Positions 1 to 8,766 of a DNA stretch of 64,000 nucleotides are shown one piece after another; position 1 is the first letter of the stretch, and the number at the start of each line of letters is the position of its first letter. The DNA is taken from positions 1,984,001 through 2,048,000 of the forward strand of contig NZ_CP117523.1 of NCBI RefSeq assembly GCF_036812735.1, written 5' to 3'. The DNA comes from Terrisporobacter glycolicus ATCC 14880 = DSM 1288. GTDB lineage: Bacteria > Bacillota > Clostridia > Peptostreptococcales > Peptostreptococcaceae. The notes beneath the pieces were generated by a model that saw only the letters and a list, made by a program, of their open reading frames with translations, had not been told where the DNA came from and did not search any database. Both the position numbers and the translations under genes were made by a program.

Positions 1-1
1 A

Positions 2-208
2 AAAAAATCAAAAACACCAATACTTTTTATACATGGAGACAAAGATAAGTTTGTTCCATTTTATATGTTAGATGAATTATACGATGGTTGTAATGCTTAT
101 AAAGATAAGTTAATAATAAATAATGCAGGTCATGCAAAATGTGAAAAAGTCGATAGTGACATGTATTGGGAAAAGGTAATTGCTTTTATATCTAAATTTA
201 TTAAATAA
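2..208 (+). CDS. alpha/beta hydrolase, C-terminal part
   Basis: Only the last 68 codons lie in the window; the gene enters from the left edge. The visible part has the two C-terminal landmarks of an alpha/beta hydrolase: an HGDKDKFVP stretch that places the acidic member of the triad, and NAGHA, which carries the catalytic histidine. These fit the serine esterase/lipase-like fold, but the nucleophile elbow is outside the window, so substrate class cannot be named. The frame is open from base 2 to a TAA at 206-208 and is followed by a strong hairpin terminator. Confidence 0.75.
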   Translation, partial: KKSKTPILFIHGDKDKFVPFYMLDELYDGCNAYKDKLIINNAGHAKCEKVDSDMYWEKVIAFISKFIK

Positions 209-228
209 AAAACTTGCTAATTCATAAG

Positions 229-263
229 AAAGCACAGGATAGAGATCTATTCTGTGCTTTTTT
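229..263 (+). terminator. intrinsic terminator after the hydrolase
   Basis: AAAGCACAG at 229-237 pairs with CTGTGCTTT at 252-260, extended inward by ATAG/CTAT around a 4-base loop, and runs into a T stretch. It ends just before the stop of the convergent glycosyltransferase gene. Confidence 0.8.
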
Positions 264-272
264 GTTTGTTGT

Positions 273-1226
273 TTAATTTGAAGACTGTAACACTTCTAAA
301 TTCATTATTTGCTCAGTTGAGTAGTTATAACTTGATGAATTAGCACAAGAAATAAAATTATAAAATGAAGCAAAATTTTCGAAAGTTATTTTTAAACTTT
401 TATATTCGCTAATTAAAAATATATTAATGAAAAACATTACAAAGAATACTTTTATAGATAATAAAGCAAATGAAAATTTAAACTTATCATATATATTTTT
501 TTCTTTTAAAAATAATCTTATAAAGCCATACGCTTTAACGTAATCATTTTGTGTGCTAATAGAATAGTTTCTTACAATACTCGTTTTTCTGATTCTATAG
601 TAGTATAGAGTATCAGAAATTATAGATACTTTTTTTGCCTTATAAAATAAATCACACATTATTGAAATATCTTCATATTTTATGCTTGGAAAGTTTATAT
701 TTTCAAATAGCTCTTTTTTCCATAGTTTATTCCATAAATATGAATGTATAAGGTTATCTGGTATTAAAGATTTCAAAATATTATAGCTAGAGTATACTCC
801 AGAGCTTTTTTTACAGACTACTGGCAATTTTAATTTTGAATTATCATAATATCTATAGAAATTGCAAATTACTACATCTGCATTTGTATTACAACTCTCA
901 TTATAAAGCCTTTCTAAGTAATTGTATTCAATAAAGTCATCACTATCAATAAATACTATGTAGTCACCACTTACATTTCTTAATCCTTCATTACGAGCAC
1001 TGGCAACACCTTGATTACTTTGGCGAATTACCTTGCAGTTTGTGATTATCTTTTCGTATTTTTTTAATATTTCGTAAGAATTATCCAAAGAACCATCATC
1101 AACACAAATAAGCTCATAGTTTTTAAAACTTTGATTATGTATAGAATTTAAACATTCTTCAAGATAAGAACTTGTATTATGCACAGGTAGTATAATACTG
1201 ATAGTTGGTTTAGCTTGCTTGAACAT
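273..1226 (-). CDS. family 2 glycosyltransferase
   Basis: A 317-aa inverting glycosyltransferase of the GT-A fold. The N-terminus has the family opening (ISIILPVHN), a YELICVDDGSLDNS nucleotide-sugar binding stretch and the DxD-type IVFIDSDDFIE motif near residue 95. The C-terminal third is hydrophobic around residues 255-280, suggesting membrane association. The upstream in-frame TTG would add seven residues, but the ATG at 1226 is preferred because AAAGGTGG lies 8-9 bases upstream. It probably adds a sugar to a cell-surface polysaccharide or glycoprotein; acceptor unknown. It stands alone between convergent and divergent neighbours. Confidence 0.85.
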   Translation of the reverse strand: MFKQAKPTISIILPVHNTSSYLEECLNSIHNQSFKNYELICVDDGSLDNSYEILKKYEKIITNCKVIRQSNQGVASARNEGLRNVSGDYIVFIDSDDFIEYNYLERLYNESCNTNADVVICNFYRYYDNSKLKLPVVCKKSSGVYSSYNILKSLIPDNLIHSYLWNKLWKKELFENINFPSIKYEDISIMCDLFYKAKKVSIISDTLYYYRIRKTSIVRNYSISTQNDYVKAYGFIRLFLKEKNIYDKFKFSFALLSIKVFFVMFFINIFLISEYKSLKITFENFASFYNFISCANSSSYNYSTEQIMNLEVLQSSN

Positions 1227-1376
1227 AATTAAATCCACCTTTCGCAAGAATCACTAATTAGAAGTATATCATATAATTAATAAGAATAATTAGTTAAAAT
1301 GTATAAAAAAACATATATTTTCATAATAATTATAATAGTTTAAATTTATTATTTTTATACATGAGGAGGTTTTTTA

Positions 1377-2009
1377 ATGTCTAAAGAAGAAAGTAGAACT
1401 TGCAAGAATGTTCAAGAATGGGAGGAGAAGATTATAAAGATTTTCCCAACGGCTATTCCAAACGAGTGTACATGGTTCGATGAGATAGATATTTTGAATG
1501 TATTGTTTACGTTATGTAGTAACAAGGTGGCGAATATTTTTTACCCAGAAGGCAAGAAATTAGGTATATATGGAGTTGATTTTTCTACTGAAGACAAATG
1601 CATAGAGTTGATTACTGAAAATACTATTGATATAGTAAGCCCCTTAAAGCTTTCTTTTCACTATTATGATGATGCTTTAGAGTGGAGCTATTTTAGATTA
1701 GAAACAGATGACTTAAAACAAATAAGTAAAACTAAAAATGAATTACATAAAGAAGCACTAATATCTTTTGATGATGGAAATTACTTGGATGTAATGTCAG
1801 GAGTAGAAAAGTATGGAGATAAAGATAAGTTAGAGAGCTTATTAATTGAAGATGCAAAATTAGTTAATAGATATATAAAAAAATCATCTTTTTTAATATT
1901 TGCTAGAAGCTCATACTTTAAAGAATTTTATGATAAATCCTTTAATTCATTTTCTGATGAAGAATTATCAGATATGATTGAATGCTTAATCTTAAATGGT
2001 AATGTTTAA
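1377..2009 (+). CDS. conserved hypothetical protein, 210 aa
   Basis: A soluble, acidic protein with no signal peptide or membrane segment. The start is well set by a GAGGAGG site 8 bases before the ATG. I do not recognise a family: it has an aromatic/acidic N-terminal half with a lone CTWFDEIDIL stretch and a helical C-terminal half. It is monocistronic, with a promoter-like AT-rich region upstream and a 150-bp gap to deoD. No function is proposed. Confidence 0.65.
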   Translation: MSKEESRTCKNVQEWEEKIIKIFPTAIPNECTWFDEIDILNVLFTLCSNKVANIFYPEGKKLGIYGVDFSTEDKCIELITENTIDIVSPLKLSFHYYDDALEWSYFRLETDDLKQISKTKNELHKEALISFDDGNYLDVMSGVEKYGDKDKLESLLIEDAKLVNRYIKKSSFLIFARSSYFKEFYDKSFNSFSDEELSDMIECLILNGNV

Positions 2010-2159
2010 ATAAACTTATGTTTGTTTATATTAAAAGAGCAGAGTGTTTGTACGATTGTTAAAATTAATTATATGTTTACTTTAAATTGTGTGTATAATA
2101 TAATAAAGAAGAATATTATATACTTATGAAAAGTATGTAACATAATAGGAGGAAACACT

Positions 2160-2879
2160 ATGAGTAAATCACCAGTTCCAACACCTCATATAGGGGCACA
2201 AGTTGGAGATATAGCTGAAACAGTATTATTACCAGGAGATCCACTAAGAGCTAAATTTATAGCTGAAAACTTCTTAGAAGATGTAACAGAGTACAATACT
2301 GTAAGAGGAATGTATGGCTATACAGGATACTATAAAGGAAAAAGAATATCAGTTCAGGGGTCAGGAATGGGAATACCATCAATAGGTATATATTCATTCG
2401 AATTAATCCATTTTTATGGAGTGAAAAATTTAATAAGAATAGGTTCAGCAGGAGCTATAAGCGATAAGCTAGACCTTTATGACATAGTTATAGGAATGGG
2501 AGCTTGTACAGACTCAAACTTTGCCTCACAATATAACTTACCAGGTACATATGCACCTACAGCTAGCTATGAATTACTTTCTAAAGCTGTAGAGGTTGCA
2601 AAAGAACAAGGTAAAGAAGTGCACGTAGGGAACATTTTATCTAGTGATGTATTTTACGGAGATGAAGGTTTAGAAGGATTAAGAAAATGGGCTAAAATGG
2701 GAGTTATGTGTGTTGAAATGGAAGCTGCAGGACTTTATATGAATGCTGCTAGAGCAGGAGTTAATGCACTTGCTATACTTACTATTTCAGACTGTCCACT
2801 TGAAGGTAAGGCTACTACTTCTCATGAAAGACAAGTAGCATTTACTAAAATGATGGAAATAGCATTAAGCTTAGCATAA
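2160..2879 (+). CDS. deoD: purine-nucleoside phosphorylase, DeoD type
   Basis: A 239-aa hexameric-type PNP, the normal length. It phosphorolyses purine (deoxy)ribonucleosides to base plus (deoxy)ribose-1-phosphate in salvage. Diagnostic segments are TPHIGA (N-terminal His), the phosphate-binding LPGDPLRAKFIAE, RIGSAGAI, the CVEMEAAGLY nucleoside-binding segment and the catalytic Asp in TISDCPL. The ribosome site AGGAGG precedes the ATG. It is a single gene that converges on lexA, with a shared hairpin between the two stops. Confidence 0.97.
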   Translation: MSKSPVPTPHIGAQVGDIAETVLLPGDPLRAKFIAENFLEDVTEYNTVRGMYGYTGYYKGKRISVQGSGMGIPSIGIYSFELIHFYGVKNLIRIGSAGAISDKLDLYDIVIGMGACTDSNFASQYNLPGTYAPTASYELLSKAVEVAKEQGKEVHVGNILSSDVFYGDEGLEGLRKWAKMGVMCVEMEAAGLYMNAARAGVNALAILTISDCPLEGKATTSHERQVAFTKMMEIALSLA

Positions 2880-2895
2880 ATAGTATATTATAAAA

Positions 2896-2929
2896 GAAAA
2901 AGTCTTCTACTTTAGTAGAAGACTTTTAT
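2896..2929. terminator. bidirectional terminator between deoD and lexA
   Basis: AGTCTTCTAC (2901-2910) and GTAGAAGACT (2915-2924) form a perfect 10-bp stem with a TTTA loop, A-rich on the left and T-rich on the right. It overlaps the lexA stop region and can serve both convergent genes. Confidence 0.85.
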
Positions 2930-3570
2930 AATGTCCTGAATACACCTCTTACGATACCTACAATTTCTATGTTTCTTTCATCTAAAATAATTGAATCCAT
3001 AAATTCATTCTCTGGTTGTAACCTAACTAATCTATCTTCTTTAAAAAACCTCTTTACAGTAGCATATTCTCCATTTATTAAAGCAACTACTATTTGTGAG
3101 TTAGAAGCATGATTGTTTCTATCAACTATTACATAGTCTTTGTCTAATATACCTGCGCCTATCATACTTTCACCTTTGACTTTTAATATAAAGTTATCTT
3201 TCCCTTGTATTAAATTTGAAGGTAGGGGAATGTATTCTTCTATGTTTTGTTCAGCTAATATAGGTTCTCCAGCTGTGATTTGACCAACAACGGGAATAGG
3301 AATGATTTCTTGATTCATACCTGTAACATCGCCTAAAGAATTACCGCTTAGTATTTCAATTGCTCTTGGTTTTGTAGGGTCTCGTCTTATATAACCTAAT
3401 TTTTCTAATTTATTAAGGTGTGAATGAACAGTTGATGTAGATTTTAAGCCAACTGCAGAACAAATTTCTCTTACTGAAGGTGGATAACCTTTAGATAATT
3501 GTTGATCTTTTATAAATTCAAAGATCATTGCCTGTTTGTTTGTTAAATCCATATACATAAAATCACTCAT
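2926..3570 (-). CDS. lexA: LexA SOS repressor/protease
   Basis: A 214-aa SOS repressor. Residues ~8-70 are the winged-helix DNA-binding domain (SVREICSAVGLKSTSTVHSH), followed by the S24 self-cleaving domain. The Ala-Gly cleavage site is at residues 100-101 (GQITAGEP), the nucleophile is Ser135 in KGESM and the general base is Lys173 in ATVKRF. RecA filaments trigger cleavage after DNA damage. The start is uncertain among three nearby ATGs (residues 1, 5, 7), none with a strong ribosome site. A LexA box at 3644-3655 lies 75 bases upstream, so it is likely autoregulated. Confidence 0.96.
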   Translation of the reverse strand: MSDFMYMDLTNKQAMIFEFIKDQQLSKGYPPSVREICSAVGLKSTSTVHSHLNKLEKLGYIRRDPTKPRAIEILSGNSLGDVTGMNQEIIPIPVVGQITAGEPILAEQNIEEYIPLPSNLIQGKDNFILKVKGESMIGAGILDKDYVIVDRNNHASNSQIVVALINGEYATVKRFFKEDRLVRLQPENEFMDSIILDERNIEIVGIVRGVFRTL

Positions 3571-3643
3571 TTCTTATTAAGATGTTAATAATTATGTTAA
3601 ATAACTATATATTTATATTGTATCATATAGAAGCTTATGACAC

Positions 3644-3655
3644 AAACGTTTGTTC
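3644..3655 (-). promoter_or_regulatory. LexA (SOS) operator upstream of lexA
   Basis: On the minus strand it reads GAACAAACGTTT, matching the GAAC-N4-GTTT form described for Clostridioides difficile. It lies between lexA and the stop of the recombinase gene, so lexA is the only downstream target. Confidence 0.8.
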
Positions 3656-3669
3656 TTGAATTTATTTTT

Positions 3670-4833
3670 TTATAAATTATCACTATTTTCATCAATTTCT
3701 TCTAATTCATCGTTATCTTCATCTATCCATTCAAAATTATTGACAATATCTCGTTTTATATTCTTTTTATGTGCAGCATATAGTTGTGTAGTAGTTACGT
3801 TATCGTGATCTAACAATGTTTTTACATCATAAATTGAAAATCCAGACTGAATAAGAGAAGTAGCAGCAGTTGCTCTTAGCTTATGAGGACTATAACCGTT
3901 TTCTCTACTAGTATTCATGCATATGGATGTATATTTCTTTACCAATTGTCTAATTGATTTTGGAGTAAGACGTTTTTTCTGTAAAGATAAAAATAGAGCA
4001 TCCTTAACTTCTTCGTTTAGTAACTCACTGTTAGGTCTTTCGTTATAGATATAGTCTTTTACCACATATTCACAAGTTTTGTTTATTGGCATTAGAACTT
4101 CTTTTCCTCTTTTTCTATAAATCTTAAACTCACCTCTAGAAAAATTAAATGAAGATATATTTAATTCTCGAAGCTCATTTAATCTTAAACCATATGTAAC
4201 AAATAAAGCTAATATAGCCTTATCTCTTAGTTTTGTTTTCTCCCAATAAATTAATTCCTTATCTGTTAATCCTTGACCGCTTTCTACGGCGTCTAACATT
4301 TTAGCCACCTCATCTATATCAAGTCTTTTTATAGCGTCAGGTTGAGGCTTAGGAAGCTTTATAGGGTTAAATCCATCTGTAATATTGTTATCTAACTGTT
4401 CATTTCTATATAGAAACTTAAATAGAGTAGAGATAGATGATTTTTTTCTAGCCAAAGCACGATTATTGTTCTCATATATTAATGTAGTATTATTTCTATC
4501 TCTATAATATCTAGGACAATAATCTCCTAAAAATAAGTTAACATCTCTAGCTTTAATGTTATTAAATTCTTCAAGTTTAATTTCTTCTGATGATTGGGCA
4601 ATTGATATGTCAGTTTCATTTATTATGTAGTCACAGAAAAAGCATATATCTTCTAAGTAAGCAGATCTTGTTGAAACAGCTACAGAACCTTTTAAGTATA
4701 TAAAATAGTCCTTCATAAAAGGTGGGAGCTTATTTTCGAAAGAGATGCTTTTTTCTATAAGTTCGTGTTCCTTTAAAACGATGTTATTTGGTTTATCTGA
4801 TTTATTATTAATTTTTAATGTTTTTTTACTCAT
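3670..4833 (-). CDS. tyrosine recombinase, XerC/D-like
   Basis: A 387-aa tyrosine recombinase. Residues ~35-165 are a SAM-like core-binding domain, and the C-terminal half has the catalytic set: Arg in YGLRLNEL, Lys in the KRGKEV beta hairpin, His-x-x-Arg in PHKLRATA, His in LLDHDNV and the nucleophile Tyr in TTQLYAAH. The ATG at 4833 is chosen over the upstream GTG because that GTG lies inside the ribosome site (AAGGTGG). An acidic tail of about 20 residues (DEDNDELEEIDENSD) is unusual. It lies directly upstream of lexA with no mobile-element cargo, so a housekeeping resolvase role is as likely as an integrase role. Confidence 0.88.
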   Translation of the reverse strand: MSKKTLKINNKSDKPNNIVLKEHELIEKSISFENKLPPFMKDYFIYLKGSVAVSTRSAYLEDICFFCDYIINETDISIAQSSEEIKLEEFNNIKARDVNLFLGDYCPRYYRDRNNTTLIYENNNRALARKKSSISTLFKFLYRNEQLDNNITDGFNPIKLPKPQPDAIKRLDIDEVAKMLDAVESGQGLTDKELIYWEKTKLRDKAILALFVTYGLRLNELRELNISSFNFSRGEFKIYRKRGKEVLMPINKTCEYVVKDYIYNERPNSELLNEEVKDALFLSLQKKRLTPKSIRQLVKKYTSICMNTSRENGYSPHKLRATAATSLIQSGFSIYDVKTLLDHDNVTTTQLYAAHKKNIKRDIVNNFEWIDEDNDELEEIDENSDNL

Positions 4834-5163
4834 ATAAAATACCACCTTAAAATAATTTTCATTAATGAAAATACCATAAATACAGTGCAGTTACAATAAA
4901 AAGTAATGAAATAGTAATAAAAAATAAAGATATATGAATTATAAGAAATTTATCAAAAAGAGTACCTTTTAGGCTATATTATATCCTACTATTCCCTAAA
5001 TATACATTTAGAAACTAGTTATGCATATCACTCTTTTTACTTTAATAATGATAATCCTAAATAATACATAATAAAATAATTGCTAATTTGGTCCCTTTAA
5101 TAAATATGTAAAAAAATAATCATGCAGCTATTCTACATGATTATTTTTAATAATAATTCTATA
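4834..5163. other. intergenic region between spoVS and the recombinase
   Basis: AT-rich, no ORF of note. It holds the spoVS terminator and, at about 4958-5040, a 9-bp inverted repeat (AAAAAGAGT/ACTCTTTTT) closing a loop of about 65 bases. I see no known riboswitch core in that loop. Confidence 0.4.
5108..5145 (-). terminator. terminator of spoVS
   Basis: AATAATCATG and CATGATTATT form a 10-bp stem with an 11-base loop. On the minus strand it is followed by seven T residues, 19 bases after the spoVS stop. Confidence 0.8.
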
Positions 5164-5424
5164 CTATCTAGGCTCTATAATTAACTTTATAGCAGTTTTT
5201 TGTTCGCCATCAATCTCTATATCAGTAAATGCAGGCACACAGACTAAATCTAGCCCACTTGGTGCAACAAAACCTCTTGCAATAGCAATTGATTTTACTG
5301 CTTGATTTAGCGCACCTGCACCAATTGCTTGTATTTCTGCACTTCCCTTTTCCCTTAGTACTCCTGCTAGAGCTCCAGCTACAGAATTAGGATTAGACTT
5401 TGATGAAACTTTTAATACTTCCAT
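5164..5424 (-). CDS. spoVS: stage V sporulation protein S
   Basis: An 86-aa AlbA-like protein matching SpoVS in full: MEVLKVSSKSNPNSVAGALA at the start, then the IQAIGAGALNQAVKSIAIA core and the C-terminal FTDIEIDGEQKTAIKLI. It is required for spore coat assembly and affects septation in sporulating Firmicutes. The ATG at 5424 is preferred: it gives the family's usual length and has AAGGAGG 8 bases upstream, whereas the longer frame has neither. Its presence shows that the organism forms spores or descends from one that did. Confidence 0.96.
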   Translation of the reverse strand: MEVLKVSSKSNPNSVAGALAGVLREKGSAEIQAIGAGALNQAVKSIAIARGFVAPSGLDLVCVPAFTDIEIDGEQKTAIKLIIEPR

Positions 5425-5682
5425 TTCAATATCCTCCTTGATTTGTTTTAAAACAATTTTTAATTTCAATTTTACATAAGTATAGTGATTTAAGTAATAA
5501 TTTAAAGTACTAAATAATCTAACTTAATATTTATTTCTATACTCATAATAAAAATACCTTTTTTTATAATAAAATAGTTTTTATTAATTATGTAGTTAAT
5601 TATTGATGCAAGATATAAATATCAAATATAATATATTATAAAGGGGTTATAAAAATATATTTAATATTTGAGGAGGAACTAA

Positions 5683-6012
5683 ATGAAGCTTTGTCGTTTT
5701 AATTATTTTCTAACAGAAAATGAGAAATTAACTTTTTTTACTGAATGTAAATTAAAAAGTATTACTGCTTTTGACATACTTGATACAGAGGGCTTATTGT
5801 TAGCTTCTGATAGAAGATTAATATTTTGTAAATTGATAGGAGATCATCCTCACTTACTACAATCATATGAGTATAAGTATATAACATCTTGTAATATTAA
5901 AGAAAATGAAGATAATAAATACTTATACATGAAATATAATGGAGATCCTGTAAAAATAATGGGATTAGATAAACCTGTATATGAGGATATCCTGAATTAT
6001 ATTTCTCAATAG
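5683..6012 (+). CDS. small PH-like domain protein
   Basis: 109 aa, no signal or membrane segment. The pattern of alternating strands (GLLLASDRRLIFCKL, then YKYITSCNI, then YMKYNGDPVKIMGL) followed by a terminal helix (VYEDILNYI) resembles bacterial PH-like domains of the YokE/SHOCT-associated type, which often report on membranes or stress. This is a fold-level guess only. The ribosome site GAGGAGG is well placed. Monocistronic, next to spoVS on the opposite strand. Confidence 0.6.
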   Translation: MKLCRFNYFLTENEKLTFFTECKLKSITAFDILDTEGLLLASDRRLIFCKLIGDHPHLLQSYEYKYITSCNIKENEDNKYLYMKYNGDPVKIMGLDKPVYEDILNYISQ

Positions 6013-6072
6013 ATTATGTAAATTAAAAGTATGACAGAAATAGTATGAAAATTATTTTAGGTTATTTTTATA

Positions 6073-6669
6073 CTATTTTTTTGTTAGGTCTACTCTTTTT
6101 AAATTTGAGACAAAGTCTTCTGATAAACCTGTTACCTCTGTTATAAAGTGAATATTTGCGTTTTTATTTAAAAGGTTAACTGCCATTTCTGTTTTTGTAG
6201 CTAGAAGTTGCTCACTAGTATCATTTAATTCTTGATTATCTTGCTTATTGTAGTTATCTTTAATTGATGATGATTGATTATTGTTGATTTTTGATTTGCA
6301 ATATTTAAACGAAGACATTAACTCTTTTATTAGTAGTAATAAGGATGGAATTATAAAATAAATACTGCAACCTAGTATGCCAACAAGTGTGGTTAAGTAA
6401 ATAAGGAAAGAATTAATTTTTGTTATTTCAATGTTGAATATTTTTTTATGGTTTGTATTTGGCAATGCCATAGCTATTGCCATAATAAATGTTAAAAAAC
6501 ATAATGGGTATAACATATAACTTGCTAATATACCATTAAAACTAATTATATCAAAGTTGCCATTTAAGTTAGAATAGATGAGTAAATCTCCTCTTAAATA
6601 GCAATAGATACAAGATACTATTCCTAGAATACCTCCGCAGGCTTGAGAATACCATTGATAAAATTTCAT
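6073..6669 (-). CDS. hypothetical membrane protein, 198 aa
   Basis: Three hydrophobic segments are visible (about residues 10-25, 45-68 and 85-115), then a polar Asn/Gln/Ser-rich linker (~120-150). A C-terminal helix pair (AVNLLNKNANIHFITEVTGL) resembles the short HTH-like tail found in Rpn-type proteins. The tail would face the cytoplasm. I do not recognise the family. The ATG is preceded by AAGGGG. It stands alone on the minus strand. Confidence 0.6.
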   Translation of the reverse strand: MKFYQWYSQACGGILGIVSCIYCYLRGDLLIYSNLNGNFDIISFNGILASYMLYPLCFLTFIMAIAMALPNTNHKKIFNIEITKINSFLIYLTTLVGILGCSIYFIIPSLLLLIKELMSSFKYCKSKINNNQSSSIKDNYNKQDNQELNDTSEQLLATKTEMAVNLLNKNANIHFITEVTGLSEDFVSNLKRVDLTKK

Positions 6670-6883
6670 CTAACTATCCCCTTCTTAAAAATTATTAAAT
6701 TATTATAAATATATAAATCTGTATATTAATATATTATTTATAAAAGTATATGAAAGAATAATTAAAAATATCTTTATATTTAACGTAAAAAGTTATATAA
6801 TCTTTATTGCTTGCATTTTTAATAGAACTAAATACTCACTTAGCTAATGTGTTATATTACTAAGTAGAGGGGAGATTAGAAGA

Positions 6884-7150
6884 ATGAATAATATGGAATT
6901 TATTTTTAAAGTTTTATTTCTTGTGTTTTCAGTTATGTGGGCAGGTAATATATTATTATTTAGATCTGAAAGACAAATAATAATTAATCCTGTTTTGATT
7001 ATTATTGCTTCTATTCTAGTAGTCTTACCAGATACTAAAGAAATCTTTAGTATCGATGTTGAAGAAGCTAAATCTACTTTATATATAACTTACTGTTTAG
7101 TAGTTGTATGGGGATTAATAATAACTAGAAGAAAAACTGATTTATTCTAA
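6884..7150 (+). CDS. small membrane protein, 88 aa
   Basis: Three predicted membrane helices (about residues 5-22, 33-48 and 62-80) separated by short charged turns, ending in RRKTD. The start has AGAGGGGAG upstream. No family is recognised. It converges on the LRR-like secreted protein, sharing a hairpin at the stops. Confidence 0.6.
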   Translation: MNNMEFIFKVLFLVFSVMWAGNILLFRSERQIIINPVLIIIASILVVLPDTKEIFSIDVEEAKSTLYITYCLVVVWGLIITRRKTDLF

Positions 7151-7179
7151 AATAAAAAGGCGTATAGCCTTTTTATTTT
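7149..7179. terminator. bidirectional terminator, 13-bp perfect stem
   Basis: AAAATAAAAAGGC and GCCTTTTTATTTT pair exactly around GTATA. The hairpin spans the stops of both convergent genes (7150 on plus, 7173 on minus). Confidence 0.88.
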
Positions 7180-7910
7180 ACAATAGCTTTAATGACAACT
7201 GTTGAAGATGTATATTTATTAGTGTTTAACGTTACAACTACATAATATATGCCATCCTTAGTAAATGAAATAGTATTATCATTTGATATGGATGTTACTG
7301 CAGGATTATTTGTCTGTATATATAGTTTACAATCCTTTGATATATCTTTTGAAGGCTCCCAGTAGTTAGTGTAGTTGTTTATTGACTTATACAATAAGCT
7401 TCTTATATTTATTTTTTCGTTTTTTTCTAGAGTTATTTTAGTTTTATTGCTACATAACTCATATTGTGACTTTTCAGATTGAATAAAATTTAAATCATGA
7501 TCCACATCTACCTTTTTCTTTTCCAATAAATCAATTACTTTATTTTCTGTTAGATAGTTATTCTCTAAATTTATGTGTTTTACATTTTCTAGATTTAAAA
7601 TTTCATTAGGTAATGTTTTAATGTCATTGTTCCAAAATATAAAAGTATCTATATTCTTTAATGTTGATATACCAGTTAAATCTTCTATGCCTTCGTTGCT
7701 GGCATAAAACTCTCCATCTAAAGATTTTAACTTTGATAAAGTTATTTCTTCATTGGGGAAGTAGTCGTATATTACATCACGAAAATCACTATCTGGAAAT
7801 AAATCAGTTAATTCTTGTTTAGTAAGAGGTATGTTTTCATTTTTTAGTGGAACTAAACCCATAGATAGCGTTAATAATATAAATAATGAACATAATTTTA
7901 AAATTTTCAT
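7173..7910 (-). CDS. secreted protein with short LRR region and Ig-like tail
   Basis: 245 aa with a signal peptide (MKILKLCSLFILLTLSMGL). Residues ~65-125 contain internalin-like leucine-rich units (IEDLTGISTLKNI, LPNEILNLENVKHINLENN), and residues ~150-240 form a beta-rich segment with a Big_2-like cadence (NPAVTSISNDNTISF, GIYYVVVTL). No LPXTG or lipobox is present, so it is probably released or held non-covalently. A surface or matrix-binding role is inferred from architecture only. Its ribosome site GGGAGG lies inside a terminator-like stem (7916-7969). Confidence 0.65.
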   Translation of the reverse strand: MKILKLCSLFILLTLSMGLVPLKNENIPLTKQELTDLFPDSDFRDVIYDYFPNEEITLSKLKSLDGEFYASNEGIEDLTGISTLKNIDTFIFWNNDIKTLPNEILNLENVKHINLENNYLTENKVIDLLEKKKVDVDHDLNFIQSEKSQYELCSNKTKITLEKNEKINIRSLLYKSINNYTNYWEPSKDISKDCKLYIQTNNPAVTSISNDNTISFTKDGIYYVVVTLNTNKYTSSTVVIKAIVK

Positions 7911-7915
7911 TTAAT

Positions 7916-7969
7916 AAAAAACCTCCCATAGAATAATAGTATATTACTAAATTTCTATGGAAGGTTTTT
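7916..7969 (-). terminator. terminator hairpin that contains the next gene's ribosome site
   Basis: On the minus strand, TAAAAACCTTCCATAGAA pairs with TTCTATGGGAGGTTTTTT through about 17 bp with one G-U pair, ending in T6. It terminates trmB transcription, and its 3' arm holds the GGGAGG used by the gene starting at 7910. Confidence 0.75.
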
Positions 7970-8042
7970 ATTCCCTTGTACTTCATGTCTACTTTCGTAC
8001 AATATATTAATGTATTTTTCTACTTGTTTTTATGTTTTAACT

Positions 8043-8699
8043 TTATTTTAATGTATTTACTACTTTTTGTGCTTCACATCTATATATTTTTAATCCTTGA
8101 GATATAAACTTATCTTCATATTCTGTTGTGATGTTTTCTATATCTTCATTATTTGCTAAGTCTAATGAAATATTTTTTAATTTCCATGGATTATTACAAA
8201 ATTCATTTAGGGTAAATTCGAATAATTTCTCGTTATCTGATTTAAAATGTACCTCTCCATCATCTTTTAAAATGTGGTAATATTTTTGTAAAAAGTTTGT
8301 ATGTGTTAGCCTTCTCTTTGCCCATCTTTTCTTTGGCCATGGATCACAGAAATTTATATACACTCTTGATAATTCATTTTTATCAAAGTAATCTTCTATA
8401 CTATTAACGTTGCCCCATATGAAAATTATATTTGTTAAATTATCATTGGCAGCTTTTTCTACTGCTTTTAATAATACCTCTTCTTTGATTTCCATTGCAA
8501 TATAATTTATATTGGGATTTAGTTTTGCTAAAGTAGTGATAAATTTACCTCTACCTGTTCCGAATTCTGCGTGTATTTCATTGTCATTGCCGAATACTTT
8601 ACTCCACTGTCCTTTTAAACTTTCTATGTCTTCGTTTTTAACATAATTTTCATAGCTTAATAATTTTAGGTCTGAACCTTTTTTCTTTCTTCTTCTCAC
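8043..8699 (-). CDS. trmB: tRNA (guanine-46-N7)-methyltransferase
   Basis: 218 aa, normal for TrmB. It methylates G46 in the tRNA variable loop using SAM. The Rossmann SAM-binding motif is EFGTGRGKFI (~residues 45-54), followed by the acidic AMEIKEE, and the family signature NFCDPWPKKRWAKRR contributes the catalytic Asp. The basic N-terminus (MRRRKKKGSDLK) is usual. The start is the ATG at 8699 with AAAGGAG upstream. It is downstream of the HesB-like gene, separated by a hairpin. Confidence 0.95.
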   Translation of the reverse strand: MRRRKKKGSDLKLLSYENYVKNEDIESLKGQWSKVFGNDNEIHAEFGTGRGKFITTLAKLNPNINYIAMEIKEEVLLKAVEKAANDNLTNIIFIWGNVNSIEDYFDKNELSRVYINFCDPWPKKRWAKRRLTHTNFLQKYYHILKDDGEVHFKSDNEKLFEFTLNEFCNNPWKLKNISLDLANNEDIENITTEYEDKFISQGLKIYRCEAQKVVNTLK

Positions 8700-8726
8700 T
8701 TATCTCTACTCCTTTAGTACAAAATA

Positions 8727-8758
8727 ATAGAGTACTAGATAATTCACTAGTACTCTAT
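8727..8758 (-). terminator. hairpin between the HesB-like gene and trmB
   Basis: ATAGAGTACTAG and CTAGTACTCTAT form a 12-bp perfect stem with an 8-base loop. The minus-strand tail (TATTATTTTG) is moderately T-rich, so it may be a leaky terminator that leaves trmB with readthrough or its own promoter. Confidence 0.6.
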
Positions 8759-8766
8759 ATGAATAA

